From the NCBI GenBank assembly GCA_001939145.1, contig LSRX01001506.1:62001-126000 (forward strand): 64,000 bases of DNA. The letters are read 5' to 3'. Under the pieces are notes generated by a model. It was not told the origin of the DNA. It did no database searches and saw nothing but the letters and a program-made list of their open reading frames with translations. This DNA is from Symbiodinium microadriaticum. Lineage: Eukaryota > Sar > Dinophyceae > Suessiales > Symbiodiniaceae. A program made the translations under genes and the position numbers. Of the stretch, positions 1 through 12,212 are shown piece after piece (the stretch's first letter is position 1; each line of letters starts with the position of its first letter).

Positions 1-3000
1 CCTCTTGAGTACTTGCCACGTCATGAAACTATCCGACTCCTGGATCACTTGTGCTTTTGCACATCTGAGGCCGCTGCTCGGTTCGAGGTTTGCGGCTAAA
101 GCCGCAACGAGGATGTCCAACTGCAGTGCGGTTTGGCTTCTTCTCTGCCTCTGCTAGGCCGAGGGAGATCCTGTAGCCGAGTTCACCACCGCCTGCGATG
201 GCATGTGCGTTTCAGCCTTGTTGCATGTTCTTGCACCGCGCTGCTCAGCAGGATAGCGAACAACCGGACGTCTATGGATTGATCCTTGTTTTCCGAGGTG
301 AGCAACGCCATGCGCGAAGCAGGTCTCACCCCGCTCAATGCTTCTATCGCACGGACCTCATTAAGCGGAGGGACGGAGCATCGTCGTTCATGCGCTATCA
401 TCGTTGAAGAAGATGGAAGTTGAGAAAGCAAGGCTCGAGAGCCCTCGTACGAGAGATAGATACACCACACACGTTAATCGGAGGATCCATCTATAGGGGC
501 TGCCAATAGGTGGGCTATGTCCAAGTTTAGACAGCATGTCAATGAATTCTTCAAATGCGCCAAAGCACGATGTCGATGCTGCATTACCCAAAGCCTTTGG
601 GAGAAGCAACTTCGACATCTTCTGCTTGAAAGACAGATATTGTGAGAGCGTATGGCAGCCCAGGCGATGGCGGCGGAAGCACCGTCATTGAATGCCTTAG
701 ACATGCGTTGCTGCCCAAGTTCGGACGTACCTGGATGGGAGATGCCCGCTCTTTTCCTGCGTGTCTGCGAAATTAACTCACGAGACGTCCTTGTTTACAC
801 TCACTTCAATGACACAAGCTGAGATGTGGCCGATGCATGCGGCATCTCACTGGACAGCCTTGGCCGACATGTCCAGGTTTGGGAGGCCTGCGAAGCACTG
901 CGAAGCGAGTCAGCGCACTTTTGCATACATGCCAGAAGAGTCAGAAAGTATGCCAGCACTAAGTAGCGGCAAGATTTTTGGCAATGCTCCGTCCATCAAA
1001 GAGCTCACTTCCTGGTTGAACTTGACGTCATGTTGATGTGTGCAATGTGCGCCAGGCCATGCAGATCTGCAACTCGCGCACCGGTGCCTCAGACACGATT
1101 TTGTGTTTGTAGGTGAGGGATGCAGGAGATGGCACGACACGCCATGCAGGCCCCGAATATGCAACCCCTTATCGGCGACAGTTGGCACTTGGCCCAGTTG
1201 CACAGCCTTACGCCAAAATTTAAGCACGACGCCTTTTCTTTCAGGCCCTTGCATTGTTGCGGCTTCGGGTACCAGACATGGCAGCAGAAGTGCAAGCTTG
1301 CTTTCAGGCCGGGTCGACTCGCAAAGAATTTGCTGCTCCTCTGTCCAAGCATGAGTTTCGGAGAGAGAGTTCAGCTTCTGTCGAGTACCGGCTCAGAGCA
1401 GCACGACAGCAAGTCGTGGAACATTTGTTTGTAGACAATTGGAGAACAGCGCACGATACGGGATTGTTGTGGCTCGCCTTAGCATAATAATCGAGCAGCT
1501 GGGTGTATTGGTCGCACTGTCGCTGGAGATGCCGGCCTGGAAAGCTGCATGCCTTGATTTTCATTGGCCAACTCAGACACAGCTGCCTCTCAGAGTTTTC
1601 GCTGGCGTCGCCGTGGTGCAAGACCAAGGAACTGTTGGGGAAGACGCTAACGCCTGCTTGCCAGCCCAAGGCTTGCCAAGCTTGCCTCGATTGAACCTGT
1701 GTTCGAGCAAGATTGGAATCGTGCCTCAGAGCCAAGTTCCAGGCGAATGCAATACTTTCTAAGGTGAAGCTGCACTTCCAAGAGCGCAAAGAGTGCGACA
1801 TCCACGATCCGATGTTCTTGCGATGCTTGATGCTTGGACGCAGCTTCTGAGCCCGGTGCTGCACATTTCGCAATCTGCTTCAAGCTATGACGAAAGTCTC
1901 AAGGACCGTCTTTGCCCGGAGCCGTGGTTGCAAAATCGTGAATGCGGAAGTACGAAGCAGTGCGCAGACCGACTTCTCAGCTGCTTGGCGAAATCGGTCA
2001 CGTCACGGCCTCGCCTCACTGAGAGCAACTCGATGCCAAGGTAATCATGTGCCATGACAACGTGAGGGACCTGGCTGCCGTGCCGCCTCCCTCCACAGGA
2101 AAAGGAAAAAAGGCAACTGATCCTAACGTGGCGGTTGCATGCAGGCGGTCACTCTGAGCCAGTGCTAGTTTTGGCGCACGCACAGGGACCGAAGAAAAAG
2201 AAGAGCAAGAAAAACGGTCCGAGCGCGGGCACCCTGTACAAGTGTGCCTTGATTGCATGTGAGATGGAGGCACGACTCGGGACAATTCCGTTCCCGTTCA
2301 GCCGTTCAGGTTGGGCATACGATGGTTAGTGGCTGGCTTGCACGCAGTTCATTGAGCCGTCTTGTTGCCCTGCCGTTTTCGCTCGCCGAGAATGCGCCGC
2401 CAGGCGGGATGGCAAGTCTCAAGTTGCTACTGCTTCCAAGGACATGCTTGGTCTTGTCCAGTGTGCTGGGTTGCTCCGCCAGCTCCCATGCCGGCTCTCC
2501 TGACGGCCAGCGTAGTCATGCCAGCCAAACCTCCAGCTTCAGGCCGTTGAGACGTGTGGAAGCCGAGGAGGTCGGTTTTAGGCTTGGGTGAAGTGCTCCA
2601 CCGCAAAAGGAAGTTGATTTGCAATCCTCGGAGTCACGACACCCAGTTTAATTGGTCTTTTTTTCACATCCTGTCGGGCCACGACCGCTGAAGATTATAT
2701 GTTATTATGTCCCCTTCAAAAGAAACTTGAACCAGCACATGGCTGAGAAAGCCCTACTAGCGACCCAGGTCATGGCTGATGGACACAAATGCAAAACAAT
2801 TTAGGTCTGAGCCAAAGCAGTGGCAGCAGAATCGAGCCTCTCGTTTTCAGCTCTTTCGAACGTGCAGTGCGGAAGGAGGCAGAACCGCAGAATCGTATCG
2901 CGTGCATTACATGTCTACGCATTTTCTGATTTCAGCAGCTTGGTTCTTGCTATGTGTCTTTACCTTCGCGCGGCTTAGGCGCAAATAGTCTTGAAGCCGC

Positions 3001-5829
3001 TTCTGATGCTGCCTAACAGAATCTCTTTAGCCAACGTCAATCCTTGCCCTCGAAGTGTTCATGTCGAGTGCGATCCGCTAATGCGGCGCTGGATAGACAA
3101 ATCCATATTTTGAAAGTGAAGTGCCAGCCTAGGGCACTGTTGACCAAGCATCGTCTCAGCAGATTGATTGAACATGGCAGTACCAACCCAAAGATTTCGA
3201 TAACAAATATATACTTGTACTTGTATACAGTCTGCTGGATGTGCTGTAGGTGCTTCAGTTGCCGCCGTAGCATGCGCGACTGGGCCACGGAACTAGCAGT
3301 GGTCTGAATCCTCTTGTCCAGATTCTTGCAGGCTTGTTCTTACACCGACACGCGCCCAAGAAGTTTTCAATTCTTCGGGCGCTGTTGTCGGCGAGGGCAA
3401 AGACAGCCGGAGACTGAAAGGAGTGCAAAATGGGCAGGCGTTTTTAGTTCTAGAGACAGTCTCGCTCCTTCTAGTTGCCCGTTGCTTGTACGTGTGGTCG
3501 GACAGGCGCTTTCCTTCAGCCGACCACCTGTGCGTGGGACAGTTCTGAATGCCCGGGCCTTGACGCAGCCGGTATGCTGGTGTTCCCAGGAAGCTTCGAG
3601 AACAAGACAGCATCGCAGCTAAGGCCAAGGGTGTGCTGGAGGTTCCGCCACCTCTGCGGCGGCAGGCTCGTGCTTGCAGCTACCACTTAAGTGAATTGAG
3701 TGAGACGCTGAAGTCCGGATCTTGTCGGAGCGGAACGACCGTTCTTCTATGGCTGCGGATACAAAAAACGCCCATCGCAACACCTGGGGCTGAGATAGTT
3801 CGTTAACCAGAGCGACGTTAGAGTTCACACCACCCTGGATTCACATGGCTTATTGCTGCTGTCGCAAGAAAGGGCGGCACAACGACTTAGCCAGACGGGC
3901 GTTTTGGCAAGCTCATGGCCTCCGGTGCCATCTGCGTAGAACACGCCAGGTTCACAAGCAAATAAGCTAGCAGAGGCTGCTTGGGGCGACAGCTCTGCAG
4001 GCACAAGCTGATTTTGGGAGGCAAGCAGTCTCAAGACGAGGAGACGAATCTGAGTCTGTCGAGGAACGACATCCCCTAGCCAGGACAGATGTCGAAAACC
4101 AAACCTCTTTATCCCGATCTGTTTCAGATGAAGAGGATGTTGACCAGGCTCTGGGACGGAAGCTTGTGGCGTTCACGGCAGCATGAGTCTTCGCCATGTT
4201 GCACGATGTCAATCACATAGTCGCCTTGAGCTTGCAGAAGTCGGCAGAAAGTGAGTTCAGAGCTGGGCTGGCTCCCAAGACAATGCGCCGAAACCCGGTG
4301 CAGTGCAGTAGGCCAGTCGGAGCTGGCTTTGTCTGCGACCGACAAACTTGTTGGTGTAGTCACTGTAGTCTTTCTGCTTGGCCGCCACAGCGGCAGGTCA
4401 TGCTCCTCTTCGAAGTCAGCACGCGGGTGCTGAAGTATGCAGCGCCCGTTGAGGCTCGGCAAACACAGATAGTGCCAGGCCTGCTGAAGCTGCAGTCTGG
4501 GAGCAGATCGCAAGGCGGGCGAATCACTTCAGCAGCTGTTCGACGCGCATCCAAAGCTGAGGCCTGTCCGCTGTACCACTGCTAGGCAGTCAAGAGACTC
4601 GAGTTGTGCGCAGGCAAGCGTTCTCATCTTCCGTATGGATGGCGATGCTCCCACTCGATTGTTTATCAGGTGTAGCATGCCGTAGTAACATAAGTGCATT
4701 GGCCTTCCTCAGGCAGAAGATGGTAAGACGTTGAAACGCGAGCTTGGCACTTGGGCACCTTCCATCGATGATTTACGAGTTTGGTTGAAGGAGAGGCAGA
4801 TGGAGCTTCATGTGCCTCAAGCTGTCAGCTTTTCCAGCTTCACTGCAGAGCTGACATGTTCTGTACCTCCAGCAACATTCGTTCTTAGCGAAGCAGGAGG
4901 TTCTCTCAACATCTCTTCGCACCTCTTCTGTAGTCTCCTTGGCGTTCAGCGCGACGGCGTTTCAGGGGAAAGCTACTTCTGCTTTTTTCTGGTCTTGTAC
5001 TTCGCAGCTTGGATTGCTACATGCTTGCAACGATGGCGCAAGGCACAGTCTGCCGAGCCCGAGAGCTCTGGGCATCCTTACTCGTTGCATAAGGCCGTCT
5101 CCCTTTGCAAATTTTGTACATCGGACTAACTCGAATCAGGCTGCATGCCGCGTTGGTGCACGGAGCGCGGTGAGCCCTTCACGAATGACAGCATTGGTTT
5201 AGCCGGAACCGAGATCACGGGCTCTTAAGTACATGATGCCGCGATGCTACCCGGAGACGCAGAAGACATCAGCCCTGGTGTGGAACATTTGTGTCGCAAT
5301 TCGTCAAAAGCCGGGGAACTAGCCAGTGTGGATGTTTCGGGCCACTTCACAACAATTCTACGAATGCGGACTGTAGGCACACGAGCCAACAATCTCGTTA
5401 GACGAGCTGGGACCGCACAGGGCACTTGAGGGCTCACATCCCAAACGGTGTGGCCTTGCGGGCGTACTCGTGTCAGCCAGCAAGCACTGAAAGGGAAAGA
5501 TGTCAGAGAGCACGCGACAATATGCTGGCATCGCAACAAAGCATGTCGCGGTGTTTATCGTAGTGTTCGTTTGTCTCTGCTGAAACTTCCTGTGCTGTCT
5601 TCTTTTCCCGGTATCGATCGTTGGTGCTGAGTTAACCTGCACTTTTTCCTTCAACCCAATTTGCTGCTCACTCATCGGGGCTGCGGCTCAGCCTCAACTT
5701 TCTGTCTTCCCAAGGTTCCAACCGCCGAAACGTGGCGGGGCCAAGGATGCCAAAAGGCCGAAGGCAGCCGCATGATTACGGCAGCCATCTGCAATATGTA
5801 CAGCTCGATTGACCAAGAAACAAGGACAG
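1..5829. other. Region with no nameable gene
   Basis: Base composition is ordinary for this window. Short open frames occur on both strands but none shows a family I recognise or a clear chain of exons. Two minus-strand stretches are mildly protein-like: 4124-4513 (an acidic run DFEEEHDLPLW and later GDYVIDIVQHGED) and 5225-5400 (RIRRIVVKWPETS). Either could hold an exon of a minus-strand gene, in keeping with the gene direction elsewhere, but I cannot support a model. No repeat of note is visible here. Confidence 0.4.
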
Positions 5830-5937
5830 AAAATCTCGCCAAATTCCATTTTATTTCAACCTATAATGAAATGAAAATATGCGACGGGCCTCATACTCTC
5901 AAAAATGAAAAATATATCAATTTACTTCAAGAATAAT

Positions 5938-5955
5938 GATATATATATATATATA
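5938..5955. repeat. (AT)n microsatellite
   Basis: A short pure AT dinucleotide run lies just inside the left edge of the AT-rich island. Confidence 0.9.
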
Positions 5956-6403
5956 AGTTCAATTTTGAATATAAGATTAATTAAACCGTTTCCAAACAAC
6001 AATTAAATTCTATTTTCTACAAATTGTTATGTAGCACATGTGTAGGCGAAATGACAACTTTATGCTTATACCGACCACGTATTTGGATTGTTCGTGGATC
6101 TGCTTAATCCGAGTTAATACGATTGTTCATCTATTCGTGACCATTTTGGCTAAAAAGTCTTGAAAATTTTCTTCTTCTGTCTTCTCTAACCCGAATTTAG
6201 GTTTCACGATTTTCCTCTAATTTTTTTCCGACGAATCGACCGGAAATCGGTCGGTCTTTAGGATATCGACTATATATTTCTATACGAAATACGAAAGAAG
6301 TCTGATATCGAAATTAGACTCCAAGGGAGTCGTATTATAGAAAACGTTATCGATGTGAAAGTATTGGGTACTTGGAAAATGGAGAAGTGTATGTGTTAGG
6401 GAT

Positions 6404-6424
6404 TTATATATATATATATATATG
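6404..6424. repeat. (TA)n microsatellite
   Basis: A second pure TA run within the AT-rich island, ending in TATGTAG. Confidence 0.9.
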
Positions 6425-7047
6425 TAGAAACGGTTGTTGTCTAAAAAATTATTTCGAATTTAAGGCATGACCAACCCCCCGCCCCTCGTGCCCTTCCGAT
6501 CGTTAACGCCAAATATAGGCCTATGGGATTTTATATTATAGAATTATTTAATTTGGGATTTCTTAATATTCTTAATTGGAAAAATTTATAGACTAGTAAA
6601 TTGCTTATTTAAGTCGAGCTTAAGATATGACTAATACTTCGTATTTTATTTTTTATTGTTATATTATTGATTTGTTTCTTTTTTCGTAATGAGTTTATTT
6701 TTTTCTGTCGATTTCGTGAGGGTTTAAGATTTTCTACGATAAATTAAAAAAAATTAATTCGAATTTAAAAGAGGATTAATGGTTTTGTCGGTTTGATTAT
6801 TAGATTCGAAAAATATTATATGTATGAGTTTTTTTTTGATATTTATCCGAGAAAAAAAATATATATATTTTTTTTTATTTCTGATTTTTTATTATAGATG
6901 ATATATGATATTTTTCTGAAAAAAAATATCTTTAATTTCTTCTGATTTCTCTGGCTTTTCATTGAACTCTATTTTTCTTAATAAATAAAATATTATTTTC
7001 TCGCCCCCCCCCTCCCTTTTTATTTCGCGTATTCTTTAAAAAAATAG

Positions 7048-7272
7048 ATGGAGCTTTATTTTTTAGAAGAATTAAATTCTATTTTTATTATTTCGAAGAT
7101 TTTCGATTTCGAATATAAAGAATATTTGTTTACGGTTTTTTATCTCTTTCAAAAACTTTCGCCGCTTATCGATTCGGATTCTAATGATTCTCGTTCTTTA
7201 TATTTGGCGGATCTAATAATTGAATCTATTTGTCATTATCTTATCTATAAAAAGGATTGGGAAGATATATGA
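7048..7272 (+). CDS. Small open frame in AT-rich island, doubtful
   Basis: This 74-codon frame, starting ATGGAG and ending TGA, is the only open frame of its size in the island. The predicted peptide is rich in Ile, Leu, Phe and acidic residues, with a likely amphipathic helix in its second half (LADLIIESICHYLIYKKDW). I do not recognise it. Random A+T-rich DNA is stop-rich, so 75 open codons are slightly unexpected, but one such frame can arise by chance. No promoter or splice signal supports it. It may be a remnant of a gene native to the source of the island. Confidence 0.2.
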   Translation: MELYFLEELNSIFIISKIFDFEYKEYLFTVFYLFQKLSPLIDSDSNDSRSLYLADLIIESICHYLIYKKDWEDI

Positions 7273-7737
7273 AGACTATCTCTATTTGATTTGATCTGAT
7301 ATTTATATAAAATAGATTTTCAAAATTATTTCGCTAGATTATATAATCTCGGCAACAAAAGATTATTTTAGATTTTATAGAGTCGACGATTTTTATCTTT
7401 CTAATTTTTCTTTTATTAGTCCGTCTTGAATCCTAGATTATATTCGGATAACGATAAAAAAGAAAATCAAGAGCTGACTAGATTATATGATTAATCTTTA
7501 TATTAAGCCGACGATTATATTTCTATATATTTTTATTATTTCTATGATTTGATTTGATATATATATATATATTAATTCTATCTTCTTATAATTATAAGAT
7601 TATACGATGACATAAGATCATAGATATTGATATATGATACTATTTGATTTGGATATTTTTTTAATTCTCATATAGAAATGATATCGATATTCATTAGGGA
7701 TTCCAATTATATTCTAATTTCAGGTATTTTTTGAGAC

Positions 7738-7880
7738 TGGATATTCCACGAAATCTGACGGAAATCTACGGATTTCAAGAAATCTAATAGATATCTCTGG
7801 GGATGGACGCTCCAAAGAATCCTATGGAAATTTCTGGAATTCTAAGAAATCTCACGAAAATCTCTAGGATTGGGCGCTCT
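7738..7880. repeat. Degenerate 66-bp tandem repeat
   Basis: Two units of 66-67 bp follow each other, 7738-7803 and 7804-7870, and a third starts at 7871 (TGGGCGCTCT) and fades out. Shared words include TGGA at the start, the GAAATCT/GGAAATTTCTGG core, AAGAAATCT and ATCTCT near the end. The units differ at many positions, so the duplication is old. Nothing coding is seen. Confidence 0.6.
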
Positions 7881-8926
7881 GTCGGCAGAAATTATAGCTT
7901 CTGGAAAATATCTCAACGGGCGAATGAGCGGCAAGAATAATTAATATTAGAATCTAATAGATTCATGCCGAAAATAGAGAAAATAATAAATATTTGGGAT
8001 TAGAATTATATCAAGATTCAATCAGTCGTTCTTCATGATTCGTCATATAGACAAAAATAAATTCCATTTCATTAATCAAATTTCAATAATATCTAGTCAA
8101 TATAATCACGAATCTTATAAAAAATCTTCGGCGATAGGATCCCTTCCAATCCTTTAAATAATACGAAGCGATAACTACAAAATATAATTATATTATATTC
8201 TATTTAATGGTAATAGAAAAAAATTACGACGATTCCATAACTCTTACGATCGAATACCTTTCGATAAATAAAACTCGACATATCTTATATCTAGTTAATT
8301 TTTTTCAATAATCAGACCTCGATATCATTTATATATATATCTAATCAAATACTTTTCAACATCCAAATCTTTCGGCTTCCAAGAAAAAGAAATTAAATAT
8401 CTAATCTCATATAAGATATATCTCGAAACGAAATAATAGAATTAAATATTCGTCCTATTTAGAGCTTATTCAATTTCAGAATATATTTTAAAATGCCTAA
8501 TAGAATCAAGAGCCCGACCAATAAATCAACAAGTTAATTTATCACAAAAATCGATTTCTATACGACTCATCATCCTAAATACTTACATTTTTTTAATTTT
8601 TTAATCAACACCCAAAAATCAAGTCATAAATATCACGAAAATATAGAACGCCTATAATCTGAATATTTTTTCTATATATTATATTATATCTATTCAAGAA
8701 TATCTTAATAAAATATGACAGAAATCTCTATTTACCTATTATATCAATAACTTTAACAACAAAAATGAAATAATTTAATCTTTCGCCCAATTCCTCATAT
8801 CTTCTAAATAATAGAAATTAAAGTCACAATTAAAATATATAATTCTATATCAATCAGAATATATATTCTAAATCGTTAAAAAAATTTGAATTCAAATCTT
8901 AATCTTTTAAATCTTAAATTCGATAA

Positions 8927-9162
8927 TCAATTAATAATTTTTCCAACGACTTATCATATGAATAGCGACAATCATCCCATTGTTAAAAGATTCTGAGATG
9001 TTTTTGGCATTTTCCGGGGGTTCAAGCCGTAATTTCATTAAATCTTAAAAGTCAATATTCGTTAGGCATAGACAACCCATCTAGAATTCTATCAATTTTT
9101 CCAAAGCCCTATCATATATAATTCCAGCGACAACCATTCTACTCTTAGAGATTTTGAGATAT
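8927..9162. repeat. Degenerate direct repeat near right edge of AT island
   Basis: A segment of about 75 bp at 8927-9000 recurs at 9087-9162. Matching words in order are ATCAAT...TTTTTCCAA, the TATCATAT block, AGCGACAA(T/C)CAT, and a terminal GA(T/A)T(C/T)TGAGAT or ATTTTGAGAT word. The offset is about 160 bp. This lies close to the point where composition returns to normal. Confidence 0.6.
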
Positions 9163-9225
9163 GCAAGAAAATTGCTATCAAAATCCTTCTTGTCTCAACA
9201 AACATTATAAGCTAACCTCCAAATT

Positions 9226-11194
9226 CGGAGTCGGTGCCCTCAGTTTTTCTTGCTTTCCAGGGCTGCAGCCCTCCAAATATTGAGGGCTCAGATTCTCTAT
9301 TTGGAAGGTTGCTACGGTGGACACTCTCACAAGCTCCATCGCTTCATTCTCAGCCATGGCTTAACAGCAATTACCTGACCTGCTCTTATAGAGCTACAGA
9401 AACCGATAGGCTCTGAAGAATGCTCTGGAGTAGTGGTTTTGCGGCCTCTTTGATGCCTGTGGACCCTGGCTCAAACCCTACCAGTAGCTAAGAATGTGCA
9501 AAGTGTCTGTGCCTCCCTGAAGCCTGCATGGTGGCGAAACTGCGGAACTGTCCAAGACATGTAGAGCAGCCATTAATCTGAACCCCCGACCTGCCCGAGC
9601 AGAATCTTAACCAGTACTTGCGCTGTAGTTCCAGTTCTAGTTCGAAAAACATGCCCCGTGTCACAGCAAAAGCCGCGGGACCGCTGGGTGCCCCCGCCGG
9701 CCGCCCCTTCACCTCCACAGACCAATTCCTTCTGCTGGCAATCCGCAGTGGGTTGCACCACACGGCGCAACAGGACAAAGACCTTGTCAATGTAAGGGGG
9801 CAGCATTGCTAGTCTTAAGACACTGACGGGTATGCAGTGTGCTGCTTCAGCACCATCACAACTTCCTGCACCAACCACAGAGACGACGACACAGACAACG
9901 GAAACGATGGCAACAGCAATACCCACCACAGCAACGACCTGAACCAGAATGACAATCAAAGATCACAGCAATCAGGCAAACGACGACAGTGACAGTGACG
10001 GCAGCAACAACTGCGACAATGCTAGGAAACCATTGCCGAGCACTACTTTCCAACGGATGAGTCTGTCGATTGCCGAGGCTCCGTGTAATGTTGATGTGCA
10101 AACGCAGATGATGCGAAGACTCTCGCACTTCAATTCGGAAGCCCTGTTGCAACCCGGACAGTGGAGGCGAGCACAGGGAGTGATGCCAGCTGCGCTTTCA
10201 AGCTCCAGAAACCCTCAAAGCACCCCCATCATGGTAGTTGGGTCCCTGGGCTCGTCATTTGCAATGCTGACCAACCTGCTTCGCTGCCGTGCTTCATGAT
10301 TTTTATGCCTGTCCCGCCAAGGCGAAAGAGAAAAGCTTCCTAGTGTCGCTGCAAGTTCACGAACTTTGTGTAACGAAGCCCTGGAAACTCTTGCCAACTC
10401 CTGGTGCATGTGTGTCCTGTGTGCTCTGGTCGCACCCACTCTGACCAAGTTTTTTCTGCTACGATTCCTGTATCGCAGTGGCTGAGGTCTCTGGAACAGG
10501 CTGACCTTGTGGCTTCCAAATACTGTGTTGGAAGGTAGAGAGCAGTAAAGTGGAGCCAGATTCAGACAGCACTTGATTCAGCCAGCAGTGCAAAGTGCCG
10601 AGTGCTATGTCAGGTGCGGGTCAGGGTCTTTCAAGCTTCAAAGTGCTGTGTGAAACTGCAACCATTGATCCGATTCATCCAACTTCTATGGACAGAGCAA
10701 AACAAAATCGCTGACGGGCGCGAGTCAAACCGGCCTGATTTGCGTCACCCAAAGGATCCACTGATTGTTTACACTAAGGCCAAATGCCCTTAGGATCTTG
10801 GGAGAAGTGCAAGCCTCTGTCACACATCGCGTGTTCTCAGCGTCCTCTTCGCTATCGCTGCACATCAGGCTTTCTCGCCATCTCCGTCAGCGAGCACATG
10901 CACATCGGCATCTGGTGGGACAAGCGCCAGATGCATGACAAACTATTTACATGTGTCTTGGACAGCAAAAAGTAACTGCGTATTGGTAGTGCGTTTTTTC
11001 AAGGTGTGCAGCACGTCAAGTGCGATCTCCAGAATTCCATGGCGATAACCATCATTGGGGTTTCTGCGTGTGCACACAAGCTTTCTCTAGGCATGAAGCT
11101 GCAGCAGCTTTCTGCTGAGCTTCTCTCCGGTATTTATTAAACATGTACTCGAGCCAAAAACTAGGTCGACTCCCAAGGATGATGCCAGGCAACC
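9226..11194. other. Non-coding or unresolved stretch
   Basis: Normal composition resumes here. The stretch 9850-10030 is rich in CAACGA/GACAAC-type trinucleotides, which create low-complexity frames on both strands. No exon chain or known domain was found. Confidence 0.4.
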
Positions 11195-12212
11195 TTAGTA
11201 ACGGTCGGATTCATCGAACTGCAATAGCTTGTTAGTGGAATGAGAGGACCGAGCCATGATCACCCGCAGTTTCGTGAGACCAGGGCTCATCACCTGCAGG
11301 ACCTTGCGAAACGTAGTGCGCAGTGCCTCTTTCATTCTCTTGCCACATGTTCGGCTGGAAGTATCCAGGGCGCGAACACCAGGCGCCAAAGAAATTGCCT
11401 CAGCTCCTCCGGTGTCTGAGCACCTGTAGCCACGAAGCTTCCCAACGGACCCGCAAGGCCCGAGATGCAAAGCTTCCGACGCAAGCTGGCACCTGTGCTG
11501 CCTGCGCCGACCTGCCAAGGACAAGTCGAATCCTCCCTGAAAAGCCCACAGCTCTTCAATTTGTTTTCCTCAGTCCTATTCGAGCGGAAGCATAGTCGAG
11601 CAGAAACACCATCCCGGACCGAGCCTTTATGGTAAGGAAATCTCGCGGCGCTGCCTCAAACCTTAATGTCTGCATGAGCACACAACGTTTGCCAAATCGT
11701 GCTGCTCCTGAGAAGGTGGCATTGTCTCGTCCGAAACATCGTCGCCTGCAGCTAGAACAGCAGAATATGGCCTCGTTGCCAGGGGCAGCATGGACGTAAG
11801 TTGAAGCAGTGAATCAGCCCATCCGCAAGAAGAGCTGTCTGTCTGAGGCTGGAGCTCTCCAAAGAGAGCCTTCTCTTCGCACAAACGTCTCATTACCAAG
11901 CCTGTTTGGTGGAAACTCAGCATTTGTCAGTGCGGCCGCTGCAAAATGAAAGCAAACCCATGTGTCTACATGCAGGCAGGAGGCCTTTCCGAACATTCCG
12001 GTAAGACGCCTGCGAGCGAAAAGCAAGAAACCTTGTAGCTCTCTTCTCCGACAGGCTCAATTTGCTTCGGGGCTCCTCCAAGACCTTGTGGCCCTTGGTG
12101 AGGTTGATGTCCTGAAGGGCAAAGCAAGTCGAACGAGTCTTACTGGACTCAACTTGTGAGAGCTCTCCTGGAGTCGCTCACGTTTGCACAACTGCTCCAG
12201 GTCCTCAAACGC
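11195..12212 (-). CDS. Multi-exon protein of unknown function
   Basis: Several minus-strand exons are convincing from their protein character and splice signals, but I do not recognise the family. The best bounded exon is 12111-12010 (34 codons, beginning DINLTKGHKVLEEP), entered by TTCAG|G and left by a GC donor (CAG|GCGTCT). Upstream, near 12212-12180, is a charged helix (AFEDLEQLCKRERLQE). Downstream are an acidic exon at about 11885-11690 (EEKALFGELQPQ ... LAAGDDVSDETMPPS), one at about 11480-11370 (TPEELRQFLWRLVF) and one ending in MKEALRTTFRKVLQ followed by a GT donor near 11300. The 3' end is uncertain; the open frame runs to a stop at 11195. The frames agree in strand and order, so one gene is likely, but the joins are only partly proven. 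Confidence 0.5.

Larger units (their letters stand above)
5830..9225. other. AT-rich island of foreign composition
   Basis: From about 5830 the sequence changes within a few dozen bases from balanced composition to strongly A+T-dominated DNA, and it returns equally abruptly near 9225. The interior has long A/T runs, (TA)n tracts, many short hairpins and frequent TCGA or TTCGA words. It has almost no open frames longer than 60 codons, against dozens in every other 3-kb stretch. No rRNA, tRNA, transposase or viral gene is recognisable. It could be an inserted foreign element, decayed organellar or symbiont DNA, or a false join in the assembly. The bounds are judged by eye and are good to some tens of bases. 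Confidence 0.8.
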
